Below the pieces are notes generated by a model. That model saw nothing but the letters and a program-made list of their open reading frames with translations, ran no database searches and was not told the origin of the DNA. 64,000 nucleotides of DNA from Pseudomonas vanderleydeniana (GTDB taxonomy: Bacteria; Pseudomonadota; Gammaproteobacteria; Pseudomonadales; Pseudomonadaceae): NCBI RefSeq assembly GCF_014268755.2, contig NZ_CP077093.1:2158001-2222000 (forward strand), written 5' to 3'. Every line of letters starts with the position of its first letter. The stretch's first letter is position 1. Positions 17,672 to 25,593 of the stretch are shown here, piece after piece. The position numbers and the translations under genes were made by a program.

Positions 17672-18847
17672 GTGTTGAATTCATCGTTTTCTCCCTGGCC
17701 TTCTTTTTCTATTGAAGAGGGAGATGCAATTCGTAATGTCCTTTTGTCCAACAAGGTTAACTATTGGACAGGGCAAGAATGCCGAGAGTTTGAGCGAGAG
17801 TTTTCGCTCTGGGTTGGTACGAACTATGCCGTAGCGGTGGCAAATGGCACCGTTGCTTTGGATCTCGCGCTAAAGGCATTGCATATTGGTACTGGAGATG
17901 AAGTTATTGTAACGTCTCGCACCTTTCTGGCTTCCGTTTCCAGTATTGTCAATGCAGGCGCCGTTCCGATTTTTGCTGATGTTGATGTTGAGTCGCAAAA
18001 TGTAACTGCTGAAACCATTGAGGCAGTGCTCTCTTCGCGAACACGTGGAATTATTTGCGTTCACTTGGCTGGTTGGCCATGTGATATGGATCCGATCATG
18101 GCTTTGGCTGCCAAGCATAATCTTAAGGTTATAGAAGATTGTGCGCAGGCTCATGGTGCACGTTATAAGGGGCGTGCGGTAGGTTCAATCGGGCACGTTG
18201 GGGCTTGGTCTTTTTGTCAAGATAAGATCATGACCACCGGCGGTGAGGGTGGAATGGTTACTACTAATGACCGTAGCTTGTGGTCTAGCATGTGGTCATT
18301 CAAAGATCATGGTAAAAGCTGGGAGGCCGTGTATGAACGCGAGCATCCCCCGGGTTTTCGTTGGCTTCATGAAAGTTTCGGGACCAACTGGCGCATGCTG
18401 GAAATTCAGGCAGCAATCGGGCGTATCCAATTAAGAAAAATGAAGGGCTGGACTGAGACGCGACTCGCTCATGCGAGCAGGATATGGGGATGTGCTTCCA
18501 AACTCACCGCGCTCCGAGTCCCCAAGGTACCTCAAGAGTATTTGCATGCTGCCTATAAATGTTATGTGTTTCTGAAACCAGAACAACTCAAAGAAGGCTG
18601 GAGTCGTGATCGGGTTTTGTTAGAGATTGCTGAGAGGGGGGTTCCTTGTTTTACAGGTTCGTGCTCTGAAGTGTACTTGGAGAAGGCTTTTGATGGTACA
18701 GGTTGGCGTCCTAAAAAACCTATGGAATGTGCAAGGACTCTTGGCGAAACAAGCCTGATGTTTTTAGTTCATCCCACCTTGACTGACTCTGAAATTGAAA
18801 AAACCTGTGCAGTGTTAACAAGTGTCATGGAGTTGGCGAGTCTGTAG
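17672..18847 (+). CDS. PLP-dependent sugar aminotransferase, DegT/DnrJ family (PglE-like)
   Basis: This 391-residue enzyme would transfer an amino group to a 4-keto UDP sugar. Signatures: NGTVALDLALKAL near 58-70, EDCAQAHG near 155-162, and the PLP lysine at about 185 in SFCQDKIMTTGGEGG. The start is uncertain because no ATG is available; GTG 17672 has GGGG-rich sequence about 6 bases upstream, with TTG 17675 next best. It probably acts after the WbpM dehydratase and before the PglD-like acetyltransferase. It is the last gene of the forward block: an IS scar follows immediately. Confidence 0.87.
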   Translation: MLNSSFSPWPSFSIEEGDAIRNVLLSNKVNYWTGQECREFEREFSLWVGTNYAVAVANGTVALDLALKALHIGTGDEVIVTSRTFLASVSSIVNAGAVPIFADVDVESQNVTAETIEAVLSSRTRGIICVHLAGWPCDMDPIMALAAKHNLKVIEDCAQAHGARYKGRAVGSIGHVGAWSFCQDKIMTTGGEGGMVTTNDRSLWSSMWSFKDHGKSWEAVYEREHPPGFRWLHESFGTNWRMLEIQAAIGRIQLRKMKGWTETRLAHASRIWGCASKLTALRVPKVPQEYLHAAYKCYVFLKPEQLKEGWSRDRVLLEIAERGVPCFTGSCSEVYLEKAFDGTGWRPKKPMECARTLGETSLMFLVHPTLTDSEIEKTCAVLTSVMELASL

Positions 18848-18894
18848 ATGGGAACAAAAGCCCAAGATAGGCCGTAGTTAATCGTAGCCGCTCC

Positions 18895-19251
18895 ATGAAC
18901 CACCCCGGGTATCGCGGAGGCTGTTTTGTTTGAGTCAGGCTGCATTGGGCTTGTTGTCTGACTCTGTTCGTATAGTGCCTCAAACTCAGCCGGCGGCCTA
19001 TTTCCAATCGGCTCCAGCAGGCGCTGATGGTTGAACCAAGTCACCCATTTCAGCGTTTCCCATTCCAAGCTTTCAAAACTTTTCCATGACCCTCGTTTGT
19101 GAATCAGCTCGGTCTTGTAAAGGCCATTGATGGTCTCTGCCAGTCCGTTGTCGTAGCTGTCACCGGTATTGCCAACTGACGGCTCAATACCCGCTTCTCC
19201 CAGCCGTTCGCTGTAAGGAATCGATAGATATTGCGAGCCTCTGACGCCCTT
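18895..19251 (-). pseudogene. IS3-family transposase (OrfB) C-terminal remnant
   Basis: On the reverse strand the frame reads the last third of an IS3 OrfB: SIPYSERLGEAGIEPSVG, then SYDN-LAETINGLYK with the third (Glu) residue of the DDE triad, then WFNHQRLLEPIGNRPPAEFEA. The first two catalytic Asp residues and OrfA are absent. The upstream end is cut at about 19251, where an in-frame stop lies at the junction with the IS66 fragment. The exact far end of the element is not certain; 18895 is where the IS-like sequence seems to begin. It cannot be active. Confidence 0.8.
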
Positions 19252-19641
19252 CTAAGTGTCAAGTAGCCAGTGGAGTTCCTGAACCGTCAGCACGATAACG
19301 TCGTAGGTAAGTTCGTGCGTGGTTTTGAAACGTTTGGCTTCGAGGCGCTTGAGCCAAAGGCAGAAACCGTTGCGCTCCCAATACAACACCTTGATCCGGT
19401 TACGCGCCTTGTTGAGGAAGACGAACAACACAGGATCGAACACGGCGACTTTGATATCCAATTCGACCAGTGCAGCCAGGCCATCGATGGATTTTCGGAA
19501 GTCCACGGGCTTGGGGTAGAGAGGTGCACTTTTCAACGCCGGCGTTGGGGCGCATCATGGCAAAGGCTCCGGAAACTATTCGGGAGCCCAGCATCACGCC
19601 TCAGATTCTTGGTTTGAATGTGAGGGCGGTGGATCGCTTAC
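19252..19641 (-). pseudogene. IS66-family TnpB remnant with one terminal repeat
   Basis: On the reverse strand this is IS66 TnpB (MMRPNAGVEK, LYPKPVDFRKSIDG, FLNKARNRIKVLYWERNGF). A frameshift falls just after GVEK: a CTCT duplication and a lost G break the frame. The C-terminus is lost at 19252, where IS3 sequence begins. The end GTAAGCG, typical of IS66 termini, lies at 19635-19641. TnpA and TnpC are missing. This is a dead fragment and part of a composite scar with the neighbouring IS3 piece. Confidence 0.78.
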
Positions 19642-19642
19642 G

Positions 19643-19741
19643 TTAATCAAACCATTCGCGATTGGTATTGTATTTATAATATTTCACATCTGGCTTTCCG
19701 TACTTATAGCTGATGAGGTCTGGGTTAATCCACAGACCGCT
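19643..19741 (-). pseudogene. Possible C-terminal scrap of a lost gene
   Basis: Between the end of the Wzy-like gene and the IS66 terminus the reverse strand encodes a 32-residue tail (SGLWINPDLI...NREWFD, then TAA) rich in Tyr, Lys and Asn, with codon use like the cluster. It has no start codon with a ribosome binding site. It may be the 3' end of a gene deleted when the IS elements arrived. The family is not recognised, and chance cannot be excluded. Confidence 0.25.
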
Positions 19742-19745
19742 CTTC

Positions 19746-21188
19746 TCAGTCACTCATGCGGTCATCTTTCGAGATGGCGTTCCAGAATTTCGGTTTATGT
19801 AAGTTTTTCAGACTGTGTGTGCTATTTTGAGGTGAAAGATTTGCTGGGTGCAACTTTTTGGCTTGTATATTCTGGTATAGCTCGTTGATGTAGAGCATGA
19901 ATGTCAAGGTGATGAGAAGCACAAATATGCTGTTCCATACCATTATGCTTAGCATGAATGATGTATATATATATCCTATTCCGCATATGTAGATGGCGAC
20001 TGATACTACAGGGTTTCTGGCTGTTAGTAGTGTGATATAGGCTATGTTGAATATGGTGCCTGTTATTAACATGTATAGGAAGGTTCCTATGATTCCAAAG
20101 TCTTGAATTGTTCCTCTGAACATGGTGAATATATTTGTTTTCAGGATGTCTTTATATTGAAAATACTCGTTATAATATCCCTCGGGAATTGGTCGTAGAT
20201 CACCAAAGGCTCTAAAGATAGCCATAAATGTTGAAAATCCTAAGGTTAAATCTTCGCTGTGTTCATATATTTTCACTGAGCTTTCTGAGTTGTAGCTGGA
20301 AAACCAGTCTGAGAATGCATACAGATGTGCAAGGGCGTATGATGAGAAATAGTATCCTAATTTGCTTAGTAGTAAGCCGGTATCGCGCGCGTCAATTCCT
20401 CTTGCGATAAAAGAGGATGTCAGTGCAATCAATAATATTGGTAGGGTGAGGATTAGGATTTTATTTGTTGATTTATTTGTGAGCGCAGTGTCGCCTTTTC
20501 TCAGGCGATTAATGATTATTCCGCCATAAAAAAAGGCTGCGGATAGGAACAAAGTCCCTTTGTCCGCGTACATGATCATGTAAAGTATGGCGGGGAGAAA
20601 GCTAAGTAGCAGAATTGATGCTCTCTTGAGGTTTCCTTGTTTGTTTCCGAGGATCAATCCACCGATACATACTCCTGTGTAGTTTAATAACCCTCCTAGC
20701 TGTAAAAAAATGTTGCTTTCTATTTTTCCAGAGTATCGGAGATTTAGATAATAGTTTGCGGTGCCTGAGACATCTGAAAAAAACTCGCTGAGACTAAGTC
20801 CCTGGATTGAAAGGTTTATCAAAATGCATAGGATTGTGATTAGTTGTATTGTAAAAAAAGAAAGAGATAGAAAAGCTCCTGAGTAGTTTTCTTGGGTGTT
20901 TTTTTTTGTTTCTATATTATTAACAAGTGGGGTCCTCAGGGCTGAGGAAAATCCGGGTAGTCCGAAAATAAAAACGCAGATGGCAATAAATAAAACTGAC
21001 CAGGGATTTATAGGTGCATTAAATACTATGGTTAGTGGTAGGAATGTGACTAGGAACCAGAATATGGAAAATATAACTCCAGGTGAAACCCAGGATTGAG
21101 CTTTGTGTTTTAAGACGAGAGCATATCCTAAAATTCCAAGGCTGATAAAGATCGCTAAGATTTTGTTTGCAAATGCCTGTTCGTCCAT
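19746..21188 (-). CDS. wzy: Wzy-like O-antigen polymerase
   Basis: The 480-residue product is a polytopic inner membrane protein with about 11-12 predicted spans and one larger periplasmic loop near residues 265-340 that contains several Arg, the usual Wzy layout (oligosaccharide repeat unit polymerase). Wzy joins O units on undecaprenyl diphosphate in the periplasm. AAGGA lies 5 bases before the ATG. It is on the strand opposite to the main operon and very AT-rich. No other polymerase candidate exists in the locus, and both Wzz and Wzx are present, so a Wzy is expected. Linkage formed cannot be predicted. Confidence 0.8.
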   Translation of the reverse strand: MDEQAFANKILAIFISLGILGYALVLKHKAQSWVSPGVIFSIFWFLVTFLPLTIVFNAPINPWSVLFIAICVFIFGLPGFSSALRTPLVNNIETKKNTQENYSGAFLSLSFFTIQLITILCILINLSIQGLSLSEFFSDVSGTANYYLNLRYSGKIESNIFLQLGGLLNYTGVCIGGLILGNKQGNLKRASILLLSFLPAILYMIMYADKGTLFLSAAFFYGGIIINRLRKGDTALTNKSTNKILILTLPILLIALTSSFIARGIDARDTGLLLSKLGYYFSSYALAHLYAFSDWFSSYNSESSVKIYEHSEDLTLGFSTFMAIFRAFGDLRPIPEGYYNEYFQYKDILKTNIFTMFRGTIQDFGIIGTFLYMLITGTIFNIAYITLLTARNPVVSVAIYICGIGYIYTSFMLSIMVWNSIFVLLITLTFMLYINELYQNIQAKKLHPANLSPQNSTHSLKNLHKPKFWNAISKDDRMSD

Positions 21189-21261
21189 GGCTATCCTTGA
21201 GTTCTAAAAAGGGATATCTCCATACTATCGCATGTCAGGCCTCTGTTTGTCTATTGGTGAA

Positions 21262-21290
21262 TTGATTATGTATGTGGTTTGGCGTATGAT
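21262..21290 (+). promoter_or_regulatory. Sigma-70-type promoter before the glycosidase gene
   Basis: TTGATT (21262-21267) and TATGAT (21285-21290) are separated by 17 bases. The predicted start near 21297 lies about 45 bases before the GTG start at 21342, in the divergent gap with wzy. It would give the glycosidase its own transcription unit. Confidence 0.55.
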
Positions 21291-21341
21291 GTTTAGTTGG
21301 AAATCATGGGGCTGATGGTTCGGCTTCTTAGGAGCAGATAG

Positions 21342-23087
21342 GTGCGGATGGTTTTTGTTTTTTTAATTGGTTTTCTGGGTGGTGCGGCTTTTGCTGCTGA
21401 ACAACCTCGACCGGCAGGTTTGGAAGGTGAGGTTGTTCTGACAAGGTTGAAGCCGGTGAAGGTGAATGCTGATGGAAAAAAAATAACGATTGATTATGGA
21501 AAGGTTTTCTTCTCTCAAGTTACGTTAAGCCCCAATTCTGAAAATTTCGGGAATACGGTAAAAATTAAGCTTAGAGAAAGCGGCCAGCCTGATCCTCTTC
21601 CTAGTATCGGTCAGGAACAAATCGGTGTCCGCTATCTCGAGCAAGAAGTATCGCTGGTAAATGGGGCGCAGCGCTTGTCCTTGCCGGACTCTGACAAGCG
21701 TCTCATGCATGCGAATGTTGGGGCGGTGATGCCATTTCGCTATTTAGATATCTATGGCTGGAAAGGAGAGTTCTCGGAAGATATGGTGGATGTAGAGGCT
21801 GCCAGGTCCTCTAAGTATAGGCAACAAGGAGGTACACTTTTTTCTGGAGGGGGGCATGCTGAAGAGCTGAATAGGCTTCTTGAACTGTCTAATCACACTA
21901 TAGAGGCAACAAGCTTTGCCGGTGTTTTTGTAGATGGTGATAGAGAGCGGCTTCCTTACGAAGCCGATGCTTATATTAATATGTTGGGTTGGTTTGCCAA
22001 TGTTGATGATGTAACGGTTCCTCGTCGCACATTTGATTTTTTGGTTGAGCACCCGAGTTGGCCGACAGAGTGGCAGGCTCACATGATATTTATGGCTTGG
22101 GCTGATTATCAGTATACTGGTGATCTCCAGTTTTTACGTAAGAATTATGAGTGGTTAAAACTTGTTAGTCTGGATAGGGCTATCTCATCAAAGACTGGAA
22201 TGGTTAATATTAAAGACATCTCGTGGTTTTTAAAGAGGGAGTTAAAAGTAACCTATCCTCTTGCAGATATAGTCGATTGGCCTCCCTCTCAGAGAGATGG
22301 TCATGAAATGAAACCGAGCAATACAGTTACTAATGCTTTTGTCTATATGGGGTTTGTCCGAATGGCGGACATTGCTCATGCGCTAGGCGAAGATTCTGAC
22401 CGAGACAAATTCACCAAGCTGGCTGCTCAGCTTAAGGCTTCTATGGATGATCGCGTTAGACGGTCTGACGGTTTGTATGTGGATGGTATCGGCTCTAGCC
22501 ACACATCTGCTCACTCCCTGTTCGTCCCACTTGCATTTGGGATGGTCAATGCAGATCAGAGAGGTGGCGTTTTGAAGGCGCTAAGTGAAAAAATAGACGG
22601 TTATTCAGGTGGGTTCCCCTGCTCTGTTTTTATGGCTCAATATCTACTTGAGGCTCTTTTTCAGTCGGGGGAGGATGAGGAAGCTCTTTCATTAATGCTT
22701 AACAAGACTGATCGTGGTTGGTTTAATATGATCAGGAGATATGATGCAACAATAACCCATGAGGCATGGGATGTTAAGTTTAAGGATAACGAAGACTGGA
22801 CCCATGCATGGGGGGCCGCGCCGTCTAATATAATTCCGCGGTTTATTCTTGGGGTCAATCCTGTCACGCCAGGCTGGGCAGTGTGGACAGTTAAGCCGTC
22901 GAAAGTATTAAAATTTTCTGCTGAATCAAGTATCCCTACTCCCTATGGAGTGATCAAGATTATTTATGACTATCCGGCGCGTAAAATTTCATTTGCAGTC
23001 CCTGCTGGCACTGTTGCCAGATTAAAAATTGATGACGCTCAAGTAGATTTTGGGCCTGGTCAGCATCAGATCGACTGGAAGCTGTAG
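21342..23087 (+). CDS. Secreted six-hairpin glycosidase, GH78-like
   Basis: The 581-residue protein has a cleavable signal peptide (cut after AFA at about residue 19), so it acts in the periplasm or outside. A beta-rich N-terminal part is followed by an (alpha/alpha)6 region: DGDRERLPYEADAYIN near 203-218, PRRTFDFLVEHPSWPTEW near 225-245, and EAWD near 475. These resemble the catalytic domain of alpha-L-rhamnosidase-type (GH78/Bac_rhamnosid) proteins. The start is GTG 21342, with TAGGAG 7 bases upstream; ATG 21348 is too far from it. No rhamnose pathway genes are in the window, so the substrate is open. A role in trimming or modifying surface glycan is inference. Confidence 0.65.
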   Translation: MRMVFVFLIGFLGGAAFAAEQPRPAGLEGEVVLTRLKPVKVNADGKKITIDYGKVFFSQVTLSPNSENFGNTVKIKLRESGQPDPLPSIGQEQIGVRYLEQEVSLVNGAQRLSLPDSDKRLMHANVGAVMPFRYLDIYGWKGEFSEDMVDVEAARSSKYRQQGGTLFSGGGHAEELNRLLELSNHTIEATSFAGVFVDGDRERLPYEADAYINMLGWFANVDDVTVPRRTFDFLVEHPSWPTEWQAHMIFMAWADYQYTGDLQFLRKNYEWLKLVSLDRAISSKTGMVNIKDISWFLKRELKVTYPLADIVDWPPSQRDGHEMKPSNTVTNAFVYMGFVRMADIAHALGEDSDRDKFTKLAAQLKASMDDRVRRSDGLYVDGIGSSHTSAHSLFVPLAFGMVNADQRGGVLKALSEKIDGYSGGFPCSVFMAQYLLEALFQSGEDEEALSLMLNKTDRGWFNMIRRYDATITHEAWDVKFKDNEDWTHAWGAAPSNIIPRFILGVNPVTPGWAVWTVKPSKVLKFSAESSIPTPYGVIKIIYDYPARKISFAVPAGTVARLKIDDAQVDFGPGQHQIDWKL

Positions 23088-23156
23088 TGATGGATAGATA
23101 GTTCTATATGGCTTGGCCATCAGAGTTGTACTGCTGATGGCTAAGTTTACCTAGAA

Positions 23157-25169
23157 TCATTGAGTGGTGAGTTTTTCACTTTTTTGAGTTTGTAGTGGTC
23201 TTTGAAAAACCCTTTCGAATAAAGGGGATATTATTTTGGCTGCTCGCTCACTTAAATGATTGTCGTCGTAGTAAATTGGCCAGCCGTCCTTGGTGCCGTA
23301 ACATTTATCATCTCTGCAGAGATAGGGTAGTGGGTCGAGTATAGTTACTCCGCATTTTTCGTGTGCCGCATCCTGTGCTTCCCAAGCAAGTCTATTTCTC
23401 TCTTGATACTCTTCGATGCTAATAGATGGTCCATTATTTTTTCCAAGCAAAAATGCTCTTGCGCTAGCAGCAGGGACAGGCACTTTCATTTCAGGAATAG
23501 GGCGTACCATAAACACTGGATGGTATTTTGATATTTCGCAGGCAGCGTCAATAAGTGCATTGCGTAATTCCTTCAGATACTCAGGTGTCCGTTCTGTGTA
23601 TTTTTTGTTGAAATAGACTGTTGGGGGTTGCCCGTGGGAGAAACCATGAATATAAGCGGATGTCTCGTTCATGATGATGACAGGGACTTGCGGCGCTAAT
23701 TCCTTTTGTTTTTCCAACGCCCAGTCTATGAAGCTCGAGCAAGCAGTATTTTCCTGCTTGACGCCTTTGAATGTGGGGCAGGCGCTGAATGTCCATTGAA
23801 GTACGTTGAGTTTCTTTTCTGGTAGTGAGTTCTCTACGGCGGTTATTATAGATGCTGCATGGCTATCTCCGATTACTAGTGCGCCAATCTGCTCTCCACC
23901 AAAGGTGCAGCCTGGCGTTTTCATCATTCCGCTTACATGGCACTCCGATCGTCGTGGGTTTATATTGTCAACTTCATTCAAGATTTGCACATATTTTTCA
24001 GGTAGTCTGTCGGGGTAGCCTTTCCTTGAGGCTATGAGTTTGTCACAGATTATTACCGTGAATAAACTGGTCAGTATTAATGTGATGATCTTTGTGGGAC
24101 TTTTTTTCTTAAAAAATTTACGTGATGCTTCTTCTATGTATCTATATGATAGGGCGCCTATGATTATAGTCAGAATTATTCCGGTGAGAAGCTCTTTCGG
24201 GGTTGTGCTTCCTAGGAAATACAAGGTGGCAACTATTGGCCAGTGCCACAGGTATAGCGAATAGGAACGTGTTCCTAGCCATTGGGTAAAAATATTTTTC
24301 GTGAGGGGGGAGTCGAATCTCTCTGAAAAAATTATTAATGATGCCCCTAGGATTGGGATGATTGCATTAATGCCGGGCCATTCACTATATTTGTTAAATG
24401 CAAAAAAAGAGAAAATTACCAGTGAGAATCCTGAGTATTCTATGAGTTTTTTGTGTTTTTCCTTAGGCTTTATTTTCCTTGTGATGAAAAAGGTCAAGCT
24501 TCCTGATAGTATTTCCCATGCTCTTGTCGGGAAAATGTAGAATGCCTTGTTGGGGTCCGTGGTGGTGTAATATATTGCAGCAAGCAAAGAAAGGAGAAGT
24601 GTGCTACCGAGGATTATGGTTGGGGCTTTTCCTTTGCTGTTTTTCGTCCAAGAAAATAATATCAGAAGTGGAATGACGAGGTAAAATTGCCATTCTACTG
24701 CCAAAGACCATGTATGTAATAGCCATTTTTCTTGTGAGGAAATATCAAAGTACCCTGCTTCTTGTTGGAGTTGAATATTTGAAAAAAATAGAAGCGCGCT
24801 TGTGGTGTGTTTTGCGAGTGTCTTGTATTCGATAGGCCCCAAAAAAAACCAGCCTAAAATTATCAATGTGGAGCACACGACTATAAGGGTTGGTAGAATT
24901 CTTTTAGCTCTGGCGAAGTAGAAGCTTAAGAGTAATTTGAATCTTTGAGGGTAAGTGCTTTTTTCGAGGTCTTCGATGATTATTTTTGCCATCAGAAAGC
25001 CTGAGATTACGAAGAAAATATCTACACCTGAAAATCCCCCTGTGATCCATGGTATTTCGAAGTGATAAAAAATCACTGCAAGAACGGCCCAGGCTCTGAG
25101 GCCGTTTATGTCGGCCCTGAATCTTTCGTTTTCTTTCGTGAGGATAGGATGGGAGGTGTTGTACTGCAA
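23157..25169 (-). CDS. OafA/YrhL-type O-antigen acyltransferase
   Basis: The 670-residue product has the two-part architecture of O-antigen acetylases. Residues about 15-370 form an acyltransferase-3 domain with around ten membrane spans, starting with FRADINGLRAWAVLAVIFYH and GGFSGVDIFFVISGF. Residues about 400-650 form a periplasmic SGNH domain (VIGDSHAAS near 429, and DDNHLS near 640). It likely acetylates O-antigen sugars in the periplasm. The start is TTG 25169: AGGAA lies about 9 bases upstream, an in-frame stop lies just before it, and no ATG precedes the first conserved motif. It is transcribed against the main operon. Confidence 0.88.
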   Translation of the reverse strand: MQYNTSHPILTKENERFRADINGLRAWAVLAVIFYHFEIPWITGGFSGVDIFFVISGFLMAKIIIEDLEKSTYPQRFKLLLSFYFARAKRILPTLIVVCSTLIILGWFFLGPIEYKTLAKHTTSALLFFSNIQLQQEAGYFDISSQEKWLLHTWSLAVEWQFYLVIPLLILFSWTKNSKGKAPTIILGSTLLLSLLAAIYYTTTDPNKAFYIFPTRAWEILSGSLTFFITRKIKPKEKHKKLIEYSGFSLVIFSFFAFNKYSEWPGINAIIPILGASLIIFSERFDSPLTKNIFTQWLGTRSYSLYLWHWPIVATLYFLGSTTPKELLTGIILTIIIGALSYRYIEEASRKFFKKKSPTKIITLILTSLFTVIICDKLIASRKGYPDRLPEKYVQILNEVDNINPRRSECHVSGMMKTPGCTFGGEQIGALVIGDSHAASIITAVENSLPEKKLNVLQWTFSACPTFKGVKQENTACSSFIDWALEKQKELAPQVPVIIMNETSAYIHGFSHGQPPTVYFNKKYTERTPEYLKELRNALIDAACEISKYHPVFMVRPIPEMKVPVPAASARAFLLGKNNGPSISIEEYQERNRLAWEAQDAAHEKCGVTILDPLPYLCRDDKCYGTKDGWPIYYDDNHLSERAAKIISPLFERVFQRPLQTQKSEKLTTQ

Positions 25170-25593
25170 TCTATTTTATTCCTGAAAATGTTGGGGGTAG
25201 AATGGCTTATTATGATTTTCTATTTTATAAAGCGTCGGGTGCTTAGAGGTTTCAATTTTTCCAGCATGGCAATGGTTTGCGTAGAGAGGTTTTATAGGGT
25301 TCGCTGCAGTCATCTTTATAAATTCCTTTTCTGCCGATAGGTAGAGATAAATTTCTGACAGTTACCGCTTCTGTGGTCAATGGTTTAATCTGGCCCAAGG
25401 TAAGGGGAGAGTGTCGATTCTGGTAACCTCATGAGCGCGTATCGCTGGTAAGCCTTGAATTCATGTATTATACGGTCTAATTGATGAAAACCGGTTGCGT
25501 TGTCACTCAGTCGGTTCCTGGGTGAGAGAACTGTCATTCCCGCGAGGGGCGATCGGATGTCCGTTTTTAGGCGTGCAAGATTTTAGAGGGGTT
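25170..25593 (+). other. Gap before wbpM without a recognisable gene
   Basis: These 424 bases separate the divergent acyltransferase gene and wbpM. Reading frames here have no ribosome binding sites and match nothing I know; the wbpM frame stays open back to 25495 but shows no family similarity there. A TATTAT hexamer (25466-25471) could be a -10 element, with no good -35. The 3' half becomes GC-rich, marking the return to core-genome composition. Confidence 0.5.

Noticed and set aside
18769-19068. A complete small gene on the reverse strand after the aminotransferase
   Set aside because: It is the tail of a truncated IS3 OrfB that runs on, by chance, into the antisense of the aminotransferase gene.
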